NCBI GenBank assembly: GCA_023864145.1 | Contig: JAIVER010000119.1 | Location: 1 to 5,360 of the forward strand | Origin: Thiohalomonas sp. | Lineage (GTDB): Bacteria; Pseudomonadota; Gammaproteobacteria; GRL18 | Length of the DNA stretch: 5,360 nt | Direction: 5' to 3' | Part shown: in pieces, positions 1 to 5,360 of the stretch | How the letters are laid out: every line of letters starts with the position of its first letter | Position numbering within the stretch: the first letter of the stretch is position 1 | Notes under the pieces: generated by a model | Databases searched by the model: none | The model's input: only the letters and a program-made list of their open reading frames with translations | What the model was told of the DNA's origin: nothing | Program-made: the position numbers and the translations under genes

Positions 1-162
1 ATGAATGAAAAGGTGAGAAATAATCATTTTTTTCACAATCCTAAAGAGTTTCGACAGAAAATTAATGAGTTTTTTGATGAAATTTTACCGAACATTGGAA
101 AATCATTAGATTCTCGAATTAATGATAATTTCCAAGTGTCCGATCCTGCATTTTCAAGTTGA
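1..162 (+). CDS. IS630-family transposase, C-terminal fragment (runs off the window)
   Basis: These 53 codons match the tail of IS630-family DDE transposases. They begin NEKVRNNHFF, which in this family directly follows the catalytic glutamate block (typically a PIERLWK-like segment). They continue through an FRQKINEFFDEILP helix and a SRINDNFQ end, and stop at TGA 160-162. The ATG at position 1 is almost certainly an internal methionine, because the family protein is several hundred residues long and its catalytic aspartates lie upstream. The protein would cut and join DNA at TA dinucleotides. Whether the full gene is intact cannot be judged from here. Confidence 0.8.
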   Translation: MNEKVRNNHFFHNPKEFRQKINEFFDEILPNIGKSLDSRINDNFQVSDPAFSS

Positions 163-172
163 TTGGGTATAT
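1..172 (+). mobile_element. IS630-family insertion sequence, 3' end only
   Basis: This is the right-hand end of an IS630-family element; the rest lies outside the window. It is called from the transposase C-terminus it encodes. The transposase stop is at 160-162, and members of this family usually end a few bases after the stop next to a TA target. The sequence TATATA at 169-174 is the likely boundary, but the opposite end is not visible, so the terminal repeat could not be matched. To the right the sequence changes to a minus-strand membrane-protein frame, which suggests that the element inserted into that gene. Confidence 0.7.
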
Positions 173-469
173 AACCAAACCACTTTAGCCAGATTGGAAT
201 GGGAATCATTTCGCCCAGTATCGCAGGAATGCTGACCCGATTATTGTACATAACCAGATCGGGAGCAAAGGGCCAGGCAAACCAGATAAATAATGACAGT
301 AGATAAGGCCTGAAATAGCTTAATGCAAGACAGCTCAGAGCATCAGCGATAGTCTTATCTTTTGGGGCAAGAAACGCCCCATTAACAACCATTGTCCAAT
401 GGTGATAATCAGCTGAAGGGGCGCATTAATAAAAAAAGCCAGAACCATGGCATCAATGATATTGAGCAT
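170..469 (-). pseudogene. Broken small membrane-protein gene (frameshift plus IS630 junction)
   Basis: A minus-strand frame starts at ATG 469-467 with a hydrophobic segment (MLNIIDAMVLAFFINAPLQL, then IITIGQW) and stops at 337-335. From about 390 downwards the neighbouring frame carries on with membrane-protein-like sequence: NGAFLAPKDKTIADALSC, then a hydrophobic YLLSLFIWFAWPFAPDLV stretch and IPIPIWLKWFGYI. It then runs into the antisense of the IS630 transposase at about 170. Adding one base near 384-390 (TTG TTT AAT instead of TTG TTA ATG) would join the two into one protein of about 100 residues plus a lost C-terminus. I do not recognise the family. It lies 53 bp after argF on the same strand with no clear terminator between, so it may once have been cotranscribed with argDF. 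A sequencing error could explain the frameshift but not the IS junction. Confidence 0.5.
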
Positions 470-522
470 TAACTATTGATCATAAGCTCTCGATCATAAA
501 AGAAGTAGGGCTTAAAAACATC

Positions 523-1449
523 TTACTCTGGTGTTTTTTTCATTAAAAATTCTAATAATGCTTTTTGCGCATGGAGACGATTACCGGCCTCATCCCAGAC
601 AACACTTTGTTTGCCGTCAATAACAGAAGCAGTCACTTCTTCACCACGATGAGCAGGCAGGCAATGCATAAAGAGAGCGTCGTTATCTGCCTGTACCATG
701 AGTTTGTTATCAACAATATAGCCTTTAAAAGCGGCTTCTCTACGTGCTTGTTCTTCTTCCTGACCCATTGATGTCCAGACATCAGTAACGACCAGATCAG
801 AACCAGTTGAGGCAGTCATCGGGTCACGAATGATTTCTACCTGATCGCCTGCATCAGCAAATATAGCCTGATCCGGATCATAACCTTTAGGACAGGCAAT
901 ATTGAGTTTAAAACCCCATTGATGTGCGGCATTGATATAAGAATGGCACATATTATTACCATCACCGACCCAGGTGACCGTTTTTCCTTCAATACTGCCG
1001 CGATGTTCCTGATAGCATTGCATGTCAGCCAGTAACTGGCAGGGATGATACATATCAGTCAGGGCATTAATGACAGGCACTGAAGAATATTGGGTAAATG
1101 TTTCCAGCTTCTCATGCTCAAAGGTGCGGATCATAATAATGTCCACCATTTTTGATAAGACCCGGGCACTGTCTTCAATCGCTTCACCACGACCTAACTG
1201 GGTATCTCTGGGAGAAAGGAATAATGCGCCGCCGCCAAACTGCAGCATCCCGGTTTCGAATGAAACGCGAGTGCGGGTAGATGATTTTTCAAAAATCATT
1301 CCCAGCATACGGTTTTTTAAGGGTTCGTAAATATCGCCATTTTTCTGCATTTGTTTCAGGACAATGGAACGATCGGTCATTTTTTTCAGTTCATCACTGG
1401 AAAAATCCATTAAAGTCAAAAAGTGGCGTAATTTGTTTTCAGTTGTCAT
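523..1449 (-). CDS. argF: Ornithine carbamoyltransferase (anabolic)
   Basis: ArgF transfers the carbamoyl group from carbamoyl phosphate to ornithine, giving citrulline, in cytoplasmic arginine biosynthesis. The 308-residue length is normal for the family. The carbamoyl-phosphate loop STRTR is at residues 57-61, the HPCQ motif at 135-138, the ornithine-side SMG motif at 227-229 (after DVWT) and the active-site HCLP motif at 262-265. The fold order, with a carbamoyl-phosphate domain followed by an ornithine domain beginning near [10 protein letters not shown], is complete. The ATG at 1449-1447 is supported by AGGAGA at 1459-1464 with a 9-base spacer. It lies 57 bp downstream of argD on the same strand and is probably cotranscribed with it. 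A catabolic ArcB role is less likely because no arc genes are nearby and argD is the neighbour. Confidence 0.97.
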   Translation of the reverse strand: MTTENKLRHFLTLMDFSSDELKKMTDRSIVLKQMQKNGDIYEPLKNRMLGMIFEKSSTRTRVSFETGMLQFGGGALFLSPRDTQLGRGEAIEDSARVLSKMVDIIMIRTFEHEKLETFTQYSSVPVINALTDMYHPCQLLADMQCYQEHRGSIEGKTVTWVGDGNNMCHSYINAAHQWGFKLNIACPKGYDPDQAIFADAGDQVEIIRDPMTASTGSDLVVTDVWTSMGQEEEQARREAAFKGYIVDNKLMVQADNDALFMHCLPAHRGEEVTASVIDGKQSVVWDEAGNRLHAQKALLEFLMKKTPE

Positions 1450-1458
1450 TAGTTAGTT

Positions 1459-1474
1459 TCTCCTGCGCAGCAGG
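1459..1474 (-). promoter_or_regulatory. argF ribosome binding site with overlapping small hairpin
   Basis: On the minus strand AGGAGA (1464-1459) precedes the argF ATG by 9 bases. Its first bases form the right arm of a 5-bp stem, CCTGC-TGC-GCAGG (1474-1462), so the ribosome site is partly inside a small hairpin in the argD-argF mRNA. The stem is short, and whether it affects translation is inference. Confidence 0.5.
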
Positions 1475-1482
1475 TTTCTTTA

Positions 1483-1504
1483 GTTATAAAAGGTGTTATA
1501 AAAG
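1483..1504. repeat. 10-bp direct repeat in the argD-argF gap
   Basis: GTTATAAAAG occurs at 1483-1492 and again at 1495-1504, a period of 12 bp, just after the argD stop codon. It is AT-rich and may be a simple duplication. No function is evident. Confidence 0.6.
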
Positions 1505-1506
1505 AG

Positions 1507-2691
1507 TTAAGAATTTGTGTGCTCTATAATTAATTCACTCACAATGGCTATTATCTCGTCTGCCTGTGCATCTGTAGTAATTAATGCCGGTAATAAACGA
1601 ACCACACTATCAGCGGTAACATTAATTAATAGTTTTTTATCAAGTGCTTTTTTAACCAGTTCAGTACAGGGGCGATCAAGCTCAATACCAATCATTAAGC
1701 CTTTGCCTCTAATATCGAGGATTTTTCCATGCTCAATTAATGTTGCCAGAGCGGTTTTAAAACCCTGTTGGAAATACCTGCCCAGCTCTGCTGCACGCTG
1801 CTCCAGATTTTTTTCCTCAAGGGTGTGAATCGTAGCCAGTGCTGCGGCACAGGCCAGAGGATTCCCCCCGAATGTTGAACCATGAGTGCCGGGGATCAGA
1901 ATCTCAGCTGCAATGCCTTTGGCCAGGCAGGCACTAATAGGAAAGCCATTGCCCAGGCCTTTTGCTAAAGTCATAACATCTGGAATAATATCGCTATGCT
2001 GGCTGGCAAACCATTTTCCGGTTCTGCAGATACCCGTTTGTATTTCATCAAGTATCATCAGATAGTTATTTTCATCACAAAAAACACGTATTTCTTTTAA
2101 ATAGTTGTCTGGCGGTGTTGCTAAGCCGCCTTCACCCTGAATGGGTTCAACCATGATGGCAACGATATTGGCATTGTTATTAGCCACCTTTCTGATGGCA
2201 TCCATATCATTGTAATCAACATGAATAAAACCGGGTACTAAGGGTTCAAAGCCTGCCTGCACTTTAGCATTACCTGTTGCTGACAGCGTTGATAGTGTTC
2301 TGCCATGAAAACTTTTGTTCGCGACGATAATCCTCGGCAGATCAATGTCCTTGGTATGGCCATAGCGTCGGGCAATTTTAATGGCTGCTTCATTGGCTTC
2401 AGCACCCGAATTACTGAAAAACACCCGATCCATCGCGGATAATTCGCATAACTTATCAGCTAAAGCTTCCTGATTAGGAATACCATAAAGATTGGAGGTA
2501 TGCATCAATGTGCCTGCTTGTTCACTAATCGCTTTTGCTACCGCCGGGTGACTATGACCCAGGCCGCAAACAGCAATACCCATGAGTGCATCCAGATAGC
2601 GTTGGCCTTGTTCATCATAGAGATAACAACCGTCGCCCTTGACAAAACTGACCGGTAAGTGCCCATAGGTATTCATAATATGATCAGACAT
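1507..2691 (-). CDS. argD: Acetylornithine aminotransferase (class III, PLP-dependent)
   Basis: ArgD converts N-acetylglutamate semialdehyde to N-acetylornithine using glutamate as amino donor; in many bacteria it also acts as succinyldiaminopimelate aminotransferase in lysine synthesis. The 394-residue length is typical. The phosphate-binding NSGAEANE is at 94-101, FHGRTL at 128-133, the PLP-ring aspartate in LDEIQTG is D215, the Schiff-base lysine in LAKGLGNG is K244, and GSTFGGNP is at 271-278. The ATG at 2691-2689 is supported by AAGGA at 2700-2704 with an 8-base spacer; the methionine at residue 6 lacks such support. It is the first gene of the argD-argF pair. Related class III enzymes (ornithine or succinylornithine aminotransferase) are possible, but the argF neighbour favours the biosynthetic role. 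Confidence 0.95.
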   Translation of the reverse strand: MSDHIMNTYGHLPVSFVKGDGCYLYDEQGQRYLDALMGIAVCGLGHSHPAVAKAISEQAGTLMHTSNLYGIPNQEALADKLCELSAMDRVFFSNSGAEANEAAIKIARRYGHTKDIDLPRIIVANKSFHGRTLSTLSATGNAKVQAGFEPLVPGFIHVDYNDMDAIRKVANNNANIVAIMVEPIQGEGGLATPPDNYLKEIRVFCDENNYLMILDEIQTGICRTGKWFASQHSDIIPDVMTLAKGLGNGFPISACLAKGIAAEILIPGTHGSTFGGNPLACAAALATIHTLEEKNLEQRAAELGRYFQQGFKTALATLIEHGKILDIRGKGLMIGIELDRPCTELVKKALDKKLLINVTADSVVRLLPALITTDAQADEIIAIVSELIIEHTNS

Positions 2692-2699
2692 TGATATAA

Positions 2700-2704
2700 T
2701 CCTT
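2700..2704 (-). promoter_or_regulatory. argD ribosome binding site
   Basis: AAGGA on the minus strand lies 8 bases before the argD ATG, fixing that start. No confident -35/-10 pair or arginine-repressor (ARG) box could be picked out of the AT-rich sequence further upstream. Confidence 0.7.
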
Positions 2705-2743
2705 AAATTTCACCTAAAAAAGCTTATTTGCTATAAAATAACT

Positions 2744-2760
2744 TCACTCAACATAAGTGA
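2744..2760. repeat. Short inverted repeat between argD and the hairpin
   Basis: TCACT (2744-2748) and AGTGA (2756-2760) form a 5-bp dyad with a 7-base centre in the probable argD promoter region. The size suits a regulator half-site pair, but dyads this short arise easily by chance. Confidence 0.25.
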
Positions 2761-2765
2761 CTAAA

Positions 2766-2798
2766 ACATCAAAGCAGTCGCTGAGACTGCTTTGATGT
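2766..2798 (-). terminator. Perfect 14-bp hairpin, terminator-like on the minus strand
   Basis: The left arm is 2766-2779 (ACATCAAAGCAGTC), the loop is 2780-2784 (GCTGA) and the right arm is 2785-2798, with no mismatches. Read on the minus strand, the stem is followed by TTTTAG, as in a weak Rho-independent terminator; on the plus strand no T-run follows. It lies about 75 bases before the argD start. It would stop leftward transcripts before argD, yet the neighbouring gene on the right is on the plus strand. It could be a leader attenuator, a relic terminator of a lost gene, or an operator-like palindrome. The structure is certain; the function is not. Confidence 0.55.
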
Positions 2799-2890
2799 AA
2801 ACCGACCATTATATTAATTTTATTGTCTAATATCAATACAAGATTTTGATAAAAAAACCGATTGAAATTGTTAAAGCAATGGAAACCAGA

Positions 2891-3796
2891 ATGCTGAGCG
2901 TAGAAAAAAGAAACAAAGCCTATTGGGATTGGATAAATGAATGTAATCAATACAATCCAGATGATTATATCCTCTTTTTTATCGACACATCAGTGTTGGG
3001 TTATATACACGTAGAGAACGCATATCTTTTTAAATCACAGGGTTTTGAGAAAGGGAATGCTATTTTTTCATTTTCACAATTTCAGGGTCAGGAGGCTATT
3101 ACGTTTCATGAAACAATTAATGATTTTAACAGCCGAACTGAGGCAGCCAATGAGGCAGCACAAAGCTGGTATCAATCCGGTGTAATTTCTTCCTGGGTTG
3201 ATGAGCAATATGATGTCAGCACCGGCTTTAATAAAGCATCATTTTTTACGATTGAACGTGCCGCTTCTTCCTTATTAGGTATAAAAAAATATGGTATACA
3301 TTTAAATGCCTGGGTCGAAAAGCAGGGAAAAATGTATCTATGGGTAGCTAAACGTGCAATGGATAAGCACACATTCCCGGGAAAGCTGGATCACCTTGTT
3401 GCCGGCGGTCATGGTAGTGGTTATAGTATTGAAGAAACCATGATTAAAGAATGTGCAGAAGAAGCGAATATTCCAGAATATATTGCGCAGCTATCCAAAC
3501 CGGTTTCTATGGTGTCTTATGTGATGGATAACAAGCAAAAGTTACAGCAGGATAATTTGTTTGTCTATGACTTACAATTAGAGCCTGATTTTGTGCCGGA
3601 AAATACCGATGGTGAAGCTGAAGAGTTTTATCTCTGGCCAATTGAAAAAGTATTAGACTGTGTCGCCACCACCCAGGATTATAAAATCAATTGTAATTTA
3701 GTGATTATTGATTTTGCCATCCGCCATGGTTTTTTAAAATCGGATGAGCCTTACTATAGTGAAATTTGTTCGGGTTTACATCATTCAGAGCTGTAG
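2891..3796 (+). CDS. Nudix hydrolase with DUF4743-type N-terminal domain
   Basis: The 301-residue protein has the two-part layout of the DUF4743/Nudix family (yeast YJR142W, the C-terminal half of S. pombe Tnr3, plant NUDT20/24). An N-terminal domain begins near INECNQYNPDDY and is followed by a Nudix domain (from about ERAASSLLGIKKYGIHLNAW). Studied members dephosphorylate oxidised, toxic forms of thiamin diphosphate, so thiamin damage clean-up is the inferred role. The Nudix box follows LDHLVAGGHG and ends KECAEEANI: the metal-binding glutamates (E187, E190, E191) are present, but the usual R is K, the second consensus G is N and the first E position is Y. The family's YDLQLEPDF...NTDGEAEEF...WP block follows. 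The start is uncertain: the frame is open back to TTG 2846, with ATG at 2879 and 2891. I chose 2891 because GGA lies 7 bases upstream and the domain begins soon after. It is divergent from argD, with no operon partner. Confidence 0.88.
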   Translation: MLSVEKRNKAYWDWINECNQYNPDDYILFFIDTSVLGYIHVENAYLFKSQGFEKGNAIFSFSQFQGQEAITFHETINDFNSRTEAANEAAQSWYQSGVISSWVDEQYDVSTGFNKASFFTIERAASSLLGIKKYGIHLNAWVEKQGKMYLWVAKRAMDKHTFPGKLDHLVAGGHGSGYSIEETMIKECAEEANIPEYIAQLSKPVSMVSYVMDNKQKLQQDNLFVYDLQLEPDFVPENTDGEAEEFYLWPIEKVLDCVATTQDYKINCNLVIIDFAIRHGFLKSDEPYYSEICSGLHHSEL

Positions 3797-3812
3797 GTGT
3801 TTTTTTAGAGCA

Positions 3813-3859
3813 TAACGAAACTCTGTGCTATTATTGAGTGTTATTAGTGAGTTTCGTTT
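3813..3859. repeat. 10-bp inverted repeat in the convergent gap
   Basis: AACGAAACTC (3814-3823) and GAGTTTCGTT (3849-3858) are perfect inverted copies around a 25-base AT-rich centre. They lie between the ends of the Nudix gene and the PEP-CTERM gene. A terminator is expected between convergent genes and this could serve both, but neither side has a U-tract directly after the stem and the loop is long. A TA dinucleotide lies directly outside each arm (3813-3814, sharing the first A, and 3859-3860), which also resembles the ends of a tiny inserted element. Confidence 0.5.
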
Positions 3860-3883
3860 AACAGGATGTGTTGATAGGCTTTT

Positions 3884-4554
3884 TTAAACTCGCTTTCTTC
3901 TTCTGCCTGAAAGACTATAAGCAATTAAGCCTAATCCTAACAGCGTGATGCTATGAGGTTCAGGGATCTGATTAGTATCCGGGTTACTACCACTGCTGTT
4001 ACTGTAAATTAACTCAAGCACAACATCGTTGTAATTTTTATCCCCGCCGTTATATAAATCTTCAAAGCCAACAAAATAACGATTAGGATTATTATCGTCA
4101 TACCATGTGAGCATATGATTAAATTGATCTCTATTTTGTTCTGAATTTGAGGTGAAAATATTATATTGTGGTGTTAAAATTGCGAGAAGATAATCACTGT
4201 AAGCTACATTTAAAATGTCAATGCTTTCGTTATTATTAATAAGATCTTTGATTACACCAGCAGCGATTAGCCCTATAAAGTCAGTGCCGTCAGTTTTTGT
4301 AATGCCAAATATATTATTAAAGCCGGCTTGTTTTCCAATCATCCTAATGCTAGTTAATCTACCCTGTGCTGTTCCCAGATAATATCATTGTTGTCGTCAA
4401 TTCTTGTATAACTTCTTGAACCAGCGTAGTTATCCAAAATGGACTCAATGCTTTTTTCATTGCCAGGAGCTGTATATATCCTAGTAGCCTGAGCATTGGT
4501 TAAAATAATAAAATGAAAAAGAAACAGGGTTAGAATAATTGTTTTGTTAAGCAT
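3884..4554 (-). pseudogene. DUF4114-type PEP-CTERM exported protein, split by a frameshift
   Basis: The gene starts at ATG 4554 with a strong GGAGG site and encodes a signal peptide (MLNKTIILTLFLFHFIILTN, probable cleavage after AQA). It stops at 4356-4354 after 66 codons. The next frame takes over without a gap, reading YLGTAQGRLTSIR into MIGKQAGFNNIFGITKTDG. It contains VGFEDLYNGGDKNYNDVVLE, the DUF4114 signature, and ends in a PEP-CTERM anchor: IPEP, a hydrophobic helix (HSITLLGLGLIAYSL) and a basic tail RRRKRV. A one-base loss between about 4386 and 4356 restores one protein of about 222 residues. Upstream of 4385 the second frame has a stop, so the break lies in that interval. PEP-CTERM proteins are exported, processed by exosortase and displayed or released, often together with exopolysaccharide. 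No exosortase gene is in the window. As read, neither piece has both signal and anchor, so the gene is nonfunctional unless the shift is a sequencing error. Confidence 0.85.
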
Positions 4555-4561
4555 ATTGTTA

Positions 4562-4566
4562 CCTCC
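4562..4566 (-). promoter_or_regulatory. Strong ribosome binding site of the PEP-CTERM gene
   Basis: GGAGG on the minus strand lies 7 bases before ATG 4554-4552. It is a near-ideal site and shows that the signal-peptide piece is the true beginning of the gene. Confidence 0.8.
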
Positions 4567-4593
4567 TTTTAGCTATTTGTTGCTCTTTTATTT

Positions 4594-4609
4594 AGAAAAC
4601 ATCATGCCA
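4594..4609 (-). promoter_or_regulatory. Candidate sigma-54 promoter for the PEP-CTERM gene
   Basis: On the minus strand TGGCATGATGTTTTCT matches the sigma-54 consensus TGGCACGNNNTTTGCW except for C to T at the sixth position and G to T in the -12 GC. The -24 GG and the spacing are correct. Transcription would begin near 4583, about 30 bases before the ATG. PEP-CTERM genes in several Gram-negatives are controlled by sigma-54 with the PrsK/PrsR two-component pair, which supports the call. The lost -12 G is a real weakness. Confidence 0.45.
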
Positions 4610-4662
4610 GTTCACTGTTTTCATTTAAAAATAACAGCTTATAAATTTCGAAATAAGTTGCA

Positions 4663-4839
4663 ATGATAATACTGTTTAAAAAACTGACACTATTATTTGT
4701 TTTTGGTGTTGTATTTTGTTTTTCTGTAGGTATTTTGAGGGGTCTGAACGTGTTTCTTATAAATGTTTCGGAAAATTTACAGCAAATTAGTGTAAGAAGT
4801 GTAAAGAATCCTGACAGTATCTGTATTTTTTCTTATTAG
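4663..4839 (+). CDS. Unrecognised 58-residue ORF with hydrophobic N-terminus
   Basis: An open frame from ATG 4663 to TAG 4837-4839 encodes a basic start (MIILFKK) followed by a hydrophobic stretch (LTLLFVFGVVFCFSVGIL), then a polar part with NVSENLQQISVRSVKN. This looks like a membrane anchor followed by a periplasmic start, as at the N-terminus of a sensor or chemoreceptor. The polar part ends abruptly, just before the GGGG/CCCC sequence at 4839. It could be the stump of a larger gene cut by a rearrangement, or a small membrane protein. No good ribosome site precedes it, and an AT-rich region can give such an ORF by chance. Confidence 0.3.
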   Translation: MIILFKKLTLLFVFGVVFCFSVGILRGLNVFLINVSENLQQISVRSVKNPDSICIFSY

Positions 4840-4954
4840 GGGACAGCTCAACCCCGCTTTACAGTTTTCTGAGCTCAGCAATAAAAAAGGAAGTCATCAA
4901 ACCCGTGTTCTGAGATAATATTGTTACCAGACAATTTATCCAGGAGCAATACCC

Positions 4955-5251
4955 GTGACAGGCTTGCACAACACTGATTTAACGACTTCCCAGAAAATAG
5001 AGTTTAGCGCAAAGGTATTGGCAAACCAAGGGTTACATGGTTCAGTGACTCAAATGAGTCAAGACTATGGTTTATCTCGCCCCACACTCTATCGTGTTCA
5101 GGAAAATACCGCAGAAATTTTATTCCAGCATTTCACTCAAACACAGGAGAAACTAAAAGCCCGTACCATCACGGTTGATCAAGTACAACTGGAACGTAGC
5201 ATTATCCTAAAAAAATCAGTTAACCCTGCTAGCAACCAAAATTTAGCATAA
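4955..5251 (+). CDS. Helix-turn-helix protein, probable N-terminal remnant of a transposase-like protein
   Basis: The frame begins with GTG at 4955, supported by AGGAG at 4942-4946 with an 8-base spacer, and encodes 98 residues. Residues 14-50 (KIEFSAKVLANQGLHGSV, then TQMSQDYGLSRPTLYRV) read as a helix-turn-helix of the kind that opens transposase-like proteins. Residues 72-93 (ITVDQVQLERSIILKKSVNPAS) resemble the linker that follows in long proteins of that kind, as I recall them (possibly the DUF6399 group). The resemblance ends there, and after NQNLA the frame stops; no other frame continues it. I therefore favour a truncated remnant that can bind DNA at most. A complete small DNA-binding protein is the alternative. 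The catalytic part is absent. Confidence 0.5.
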   Translation: MTGLHNTDLTTSQKIEFSAKVLANQGLHGSVTQMSQDYGLSRPTLYRVQENTAEILFQHFTQTQEKLKARTITVDQVQLERSIILKKSVNPASNQNLA

Positions 5252-5279
5252 ACAACCTAAAAGTCTGATTCATTATGTT

Positions 5280-5360
5280 CTATGAAGGAGCTGGCAGTCC
5301 CACATAATTATCAGAGCCCAGATTAACCTTAAATTTCTCCATTGCCTTTGCCAAAATAAG
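5280..5360 (-). CDS. C-terminal 26 codons of an unidentified minus-strand ORF (runs off the window)
   Basis: The minus strand is open from the window edge to TAG 5282-5280, reading LILAKAMEKFKVNLGSDNYV and then GLPAPS. The composition is protein-like, but the segment is too short to name a family. It converges with the helix-turn-helix ORF, with a 28-bp gap. It may be the end of an intact gene or a gene cut by the same event that truncated its neighbour. Confidence 0.25.
   Translation of the reverse strand, partial: LILAKAMEKFKVNLGSDNYVGLPAPS

Larger units (their letters stand above)
4555..4954. other. Gene-poor 400-bp interval
   Basis: This interval holds the ribosome site and candidate sigma-54 promoter of the PEP-CTERM gene at its left end, the doubtful 58-codon ORF in the middle, and two small palindromic elements on the right: GGGG (4839-4842) pairing with CCCC (4852-4855), and the 10-bp palindrome CTGAGCTCAG (4869-4878). 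The sequence from about 4839 onward is less AT-rich than what precedes it and may belong to the same remnant as the helix-turn-helix ORF that follows. No RNA gene was recognised. Confidence 0.5.

Noticed and set aside
478..499. Direct repeat GATCATAA at 478-485 and 492-499 downstream of argF
   Set aside because: Two 8-bp AT-rich copies are likely chance, and they form no terminator.
565..1330. Plus-strand open frames opposite argF
   Set aside because: They are antisense shadows of argF with no family resemblance and no ribosome site; argF itself has all its motifs.
1517..1828. 103-residue plus-strand frame opposite the 3' part of argD
   Set aside because: It is an antisense shadow of a complete aminotransferase gene.
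2692..2850. Arginine repressor (ARG) boxes before argD
   Set aside because: The region is AT-rich and gives only poor partial matches to the 18-bp ARG consensus, so no site could be named.
2846..2890. TTG at 2846 as the Nudix start
   Set aside because: There is no Shine-Dalgarno sequence before it, the codon is rare as a start, and the extra residues precede the family's domain. It remains possible but less likely than ATG 2879 or 2891.
2744..2950. 68-residue minus-strand frame across the hairpin and the Nudix start, as a possible argD leader ORF
   Set aside because: It mostly mirrors the Nudix coding start, has no ribosome site, and the part over the hairpin has no arginine codons.
4360..4390. 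Programmed -1 ribosomal frameshifting in the PEP-CTERM gene
   Set aside because: No slippery heptamer or following stem is visible, and such control is not known for this family. A base loss is simpler.
5280..5360. Identification of the right-edge ORF as a phosphatidylserine synthase from its YVGLPAPS end
   Set aside because: That family has a GLPSP-type motif, but it is followed by many more residues, while here a stop follows at once. Eight residues are too few to support a name.

Overview
The window looks like part of the chromosome of a moderately AT-rich gammaproteobacterium. That placement is tentative. It rests on the style of the ArgF and ArgD proteins, a PEP-CTERM sorted exported protein (typical of aquatic, exopolysaccharide-forming Gram-negatives) and an IS630-family remnant. 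No RNA gene, CRISPR array or complete mobile element was seen.

Layout from left to right. Bases 1 to about 172 are the 3' end of an IS630-family insertion sequence. It abuts a broken minus-strand membrane-protein gene (about 170-469) that also carries a frameshift. Bases 523-2691 hold two intact minus-strand arginine biosynthesis genes in transcription order argD then argF, separated by 57 bp and each with a good Shine-Dalgarno sequence. Bases 2692-2890 are a divergent intergenic region with a perfect 14-bp hairpin oriented like a terminator facing argD. Bases 2891-3796 (plus strand) encode a Nudix hydrolase with the DUF4743-type N-terminal domain, a family linked to removal of damaged thiamin diphosphate. 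After a short convergent gap with a 10-bp inverted repeat, 3884-4554 (minus strand) is a DUF4114-type PEP-CTERM protein gene split by a single-base frameshift. A sigma-54-like promoter lies in front of it.

The right end, 4555-5360, is gene-poor. It holds an unannotated 58-codon ORF with a hydrophobic N-terminus, a GTG-started 98-residue helix-turn-helix ORF that resembles the N-terminus of a transposase-like protein, and the last 26 codons of an unidentified minus-strand ORF.

How the genes work together: ArgD makes N-acetylornithine from the semialdehyde, and ArgF carbamoylates ornithine to citrulline later in the same pathway. The Nudix enzyme and the exported protein have no visible link to arginine synthesis. 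The main pattern is an intact housekeeping core flanked on both sides by broken genes and mobile-element debris. I see no convincing new multi-gene system. The best leads are the frameshifted PEP-CTERM gene with its sigma-54-like promoter and the hairpin in front of argD.
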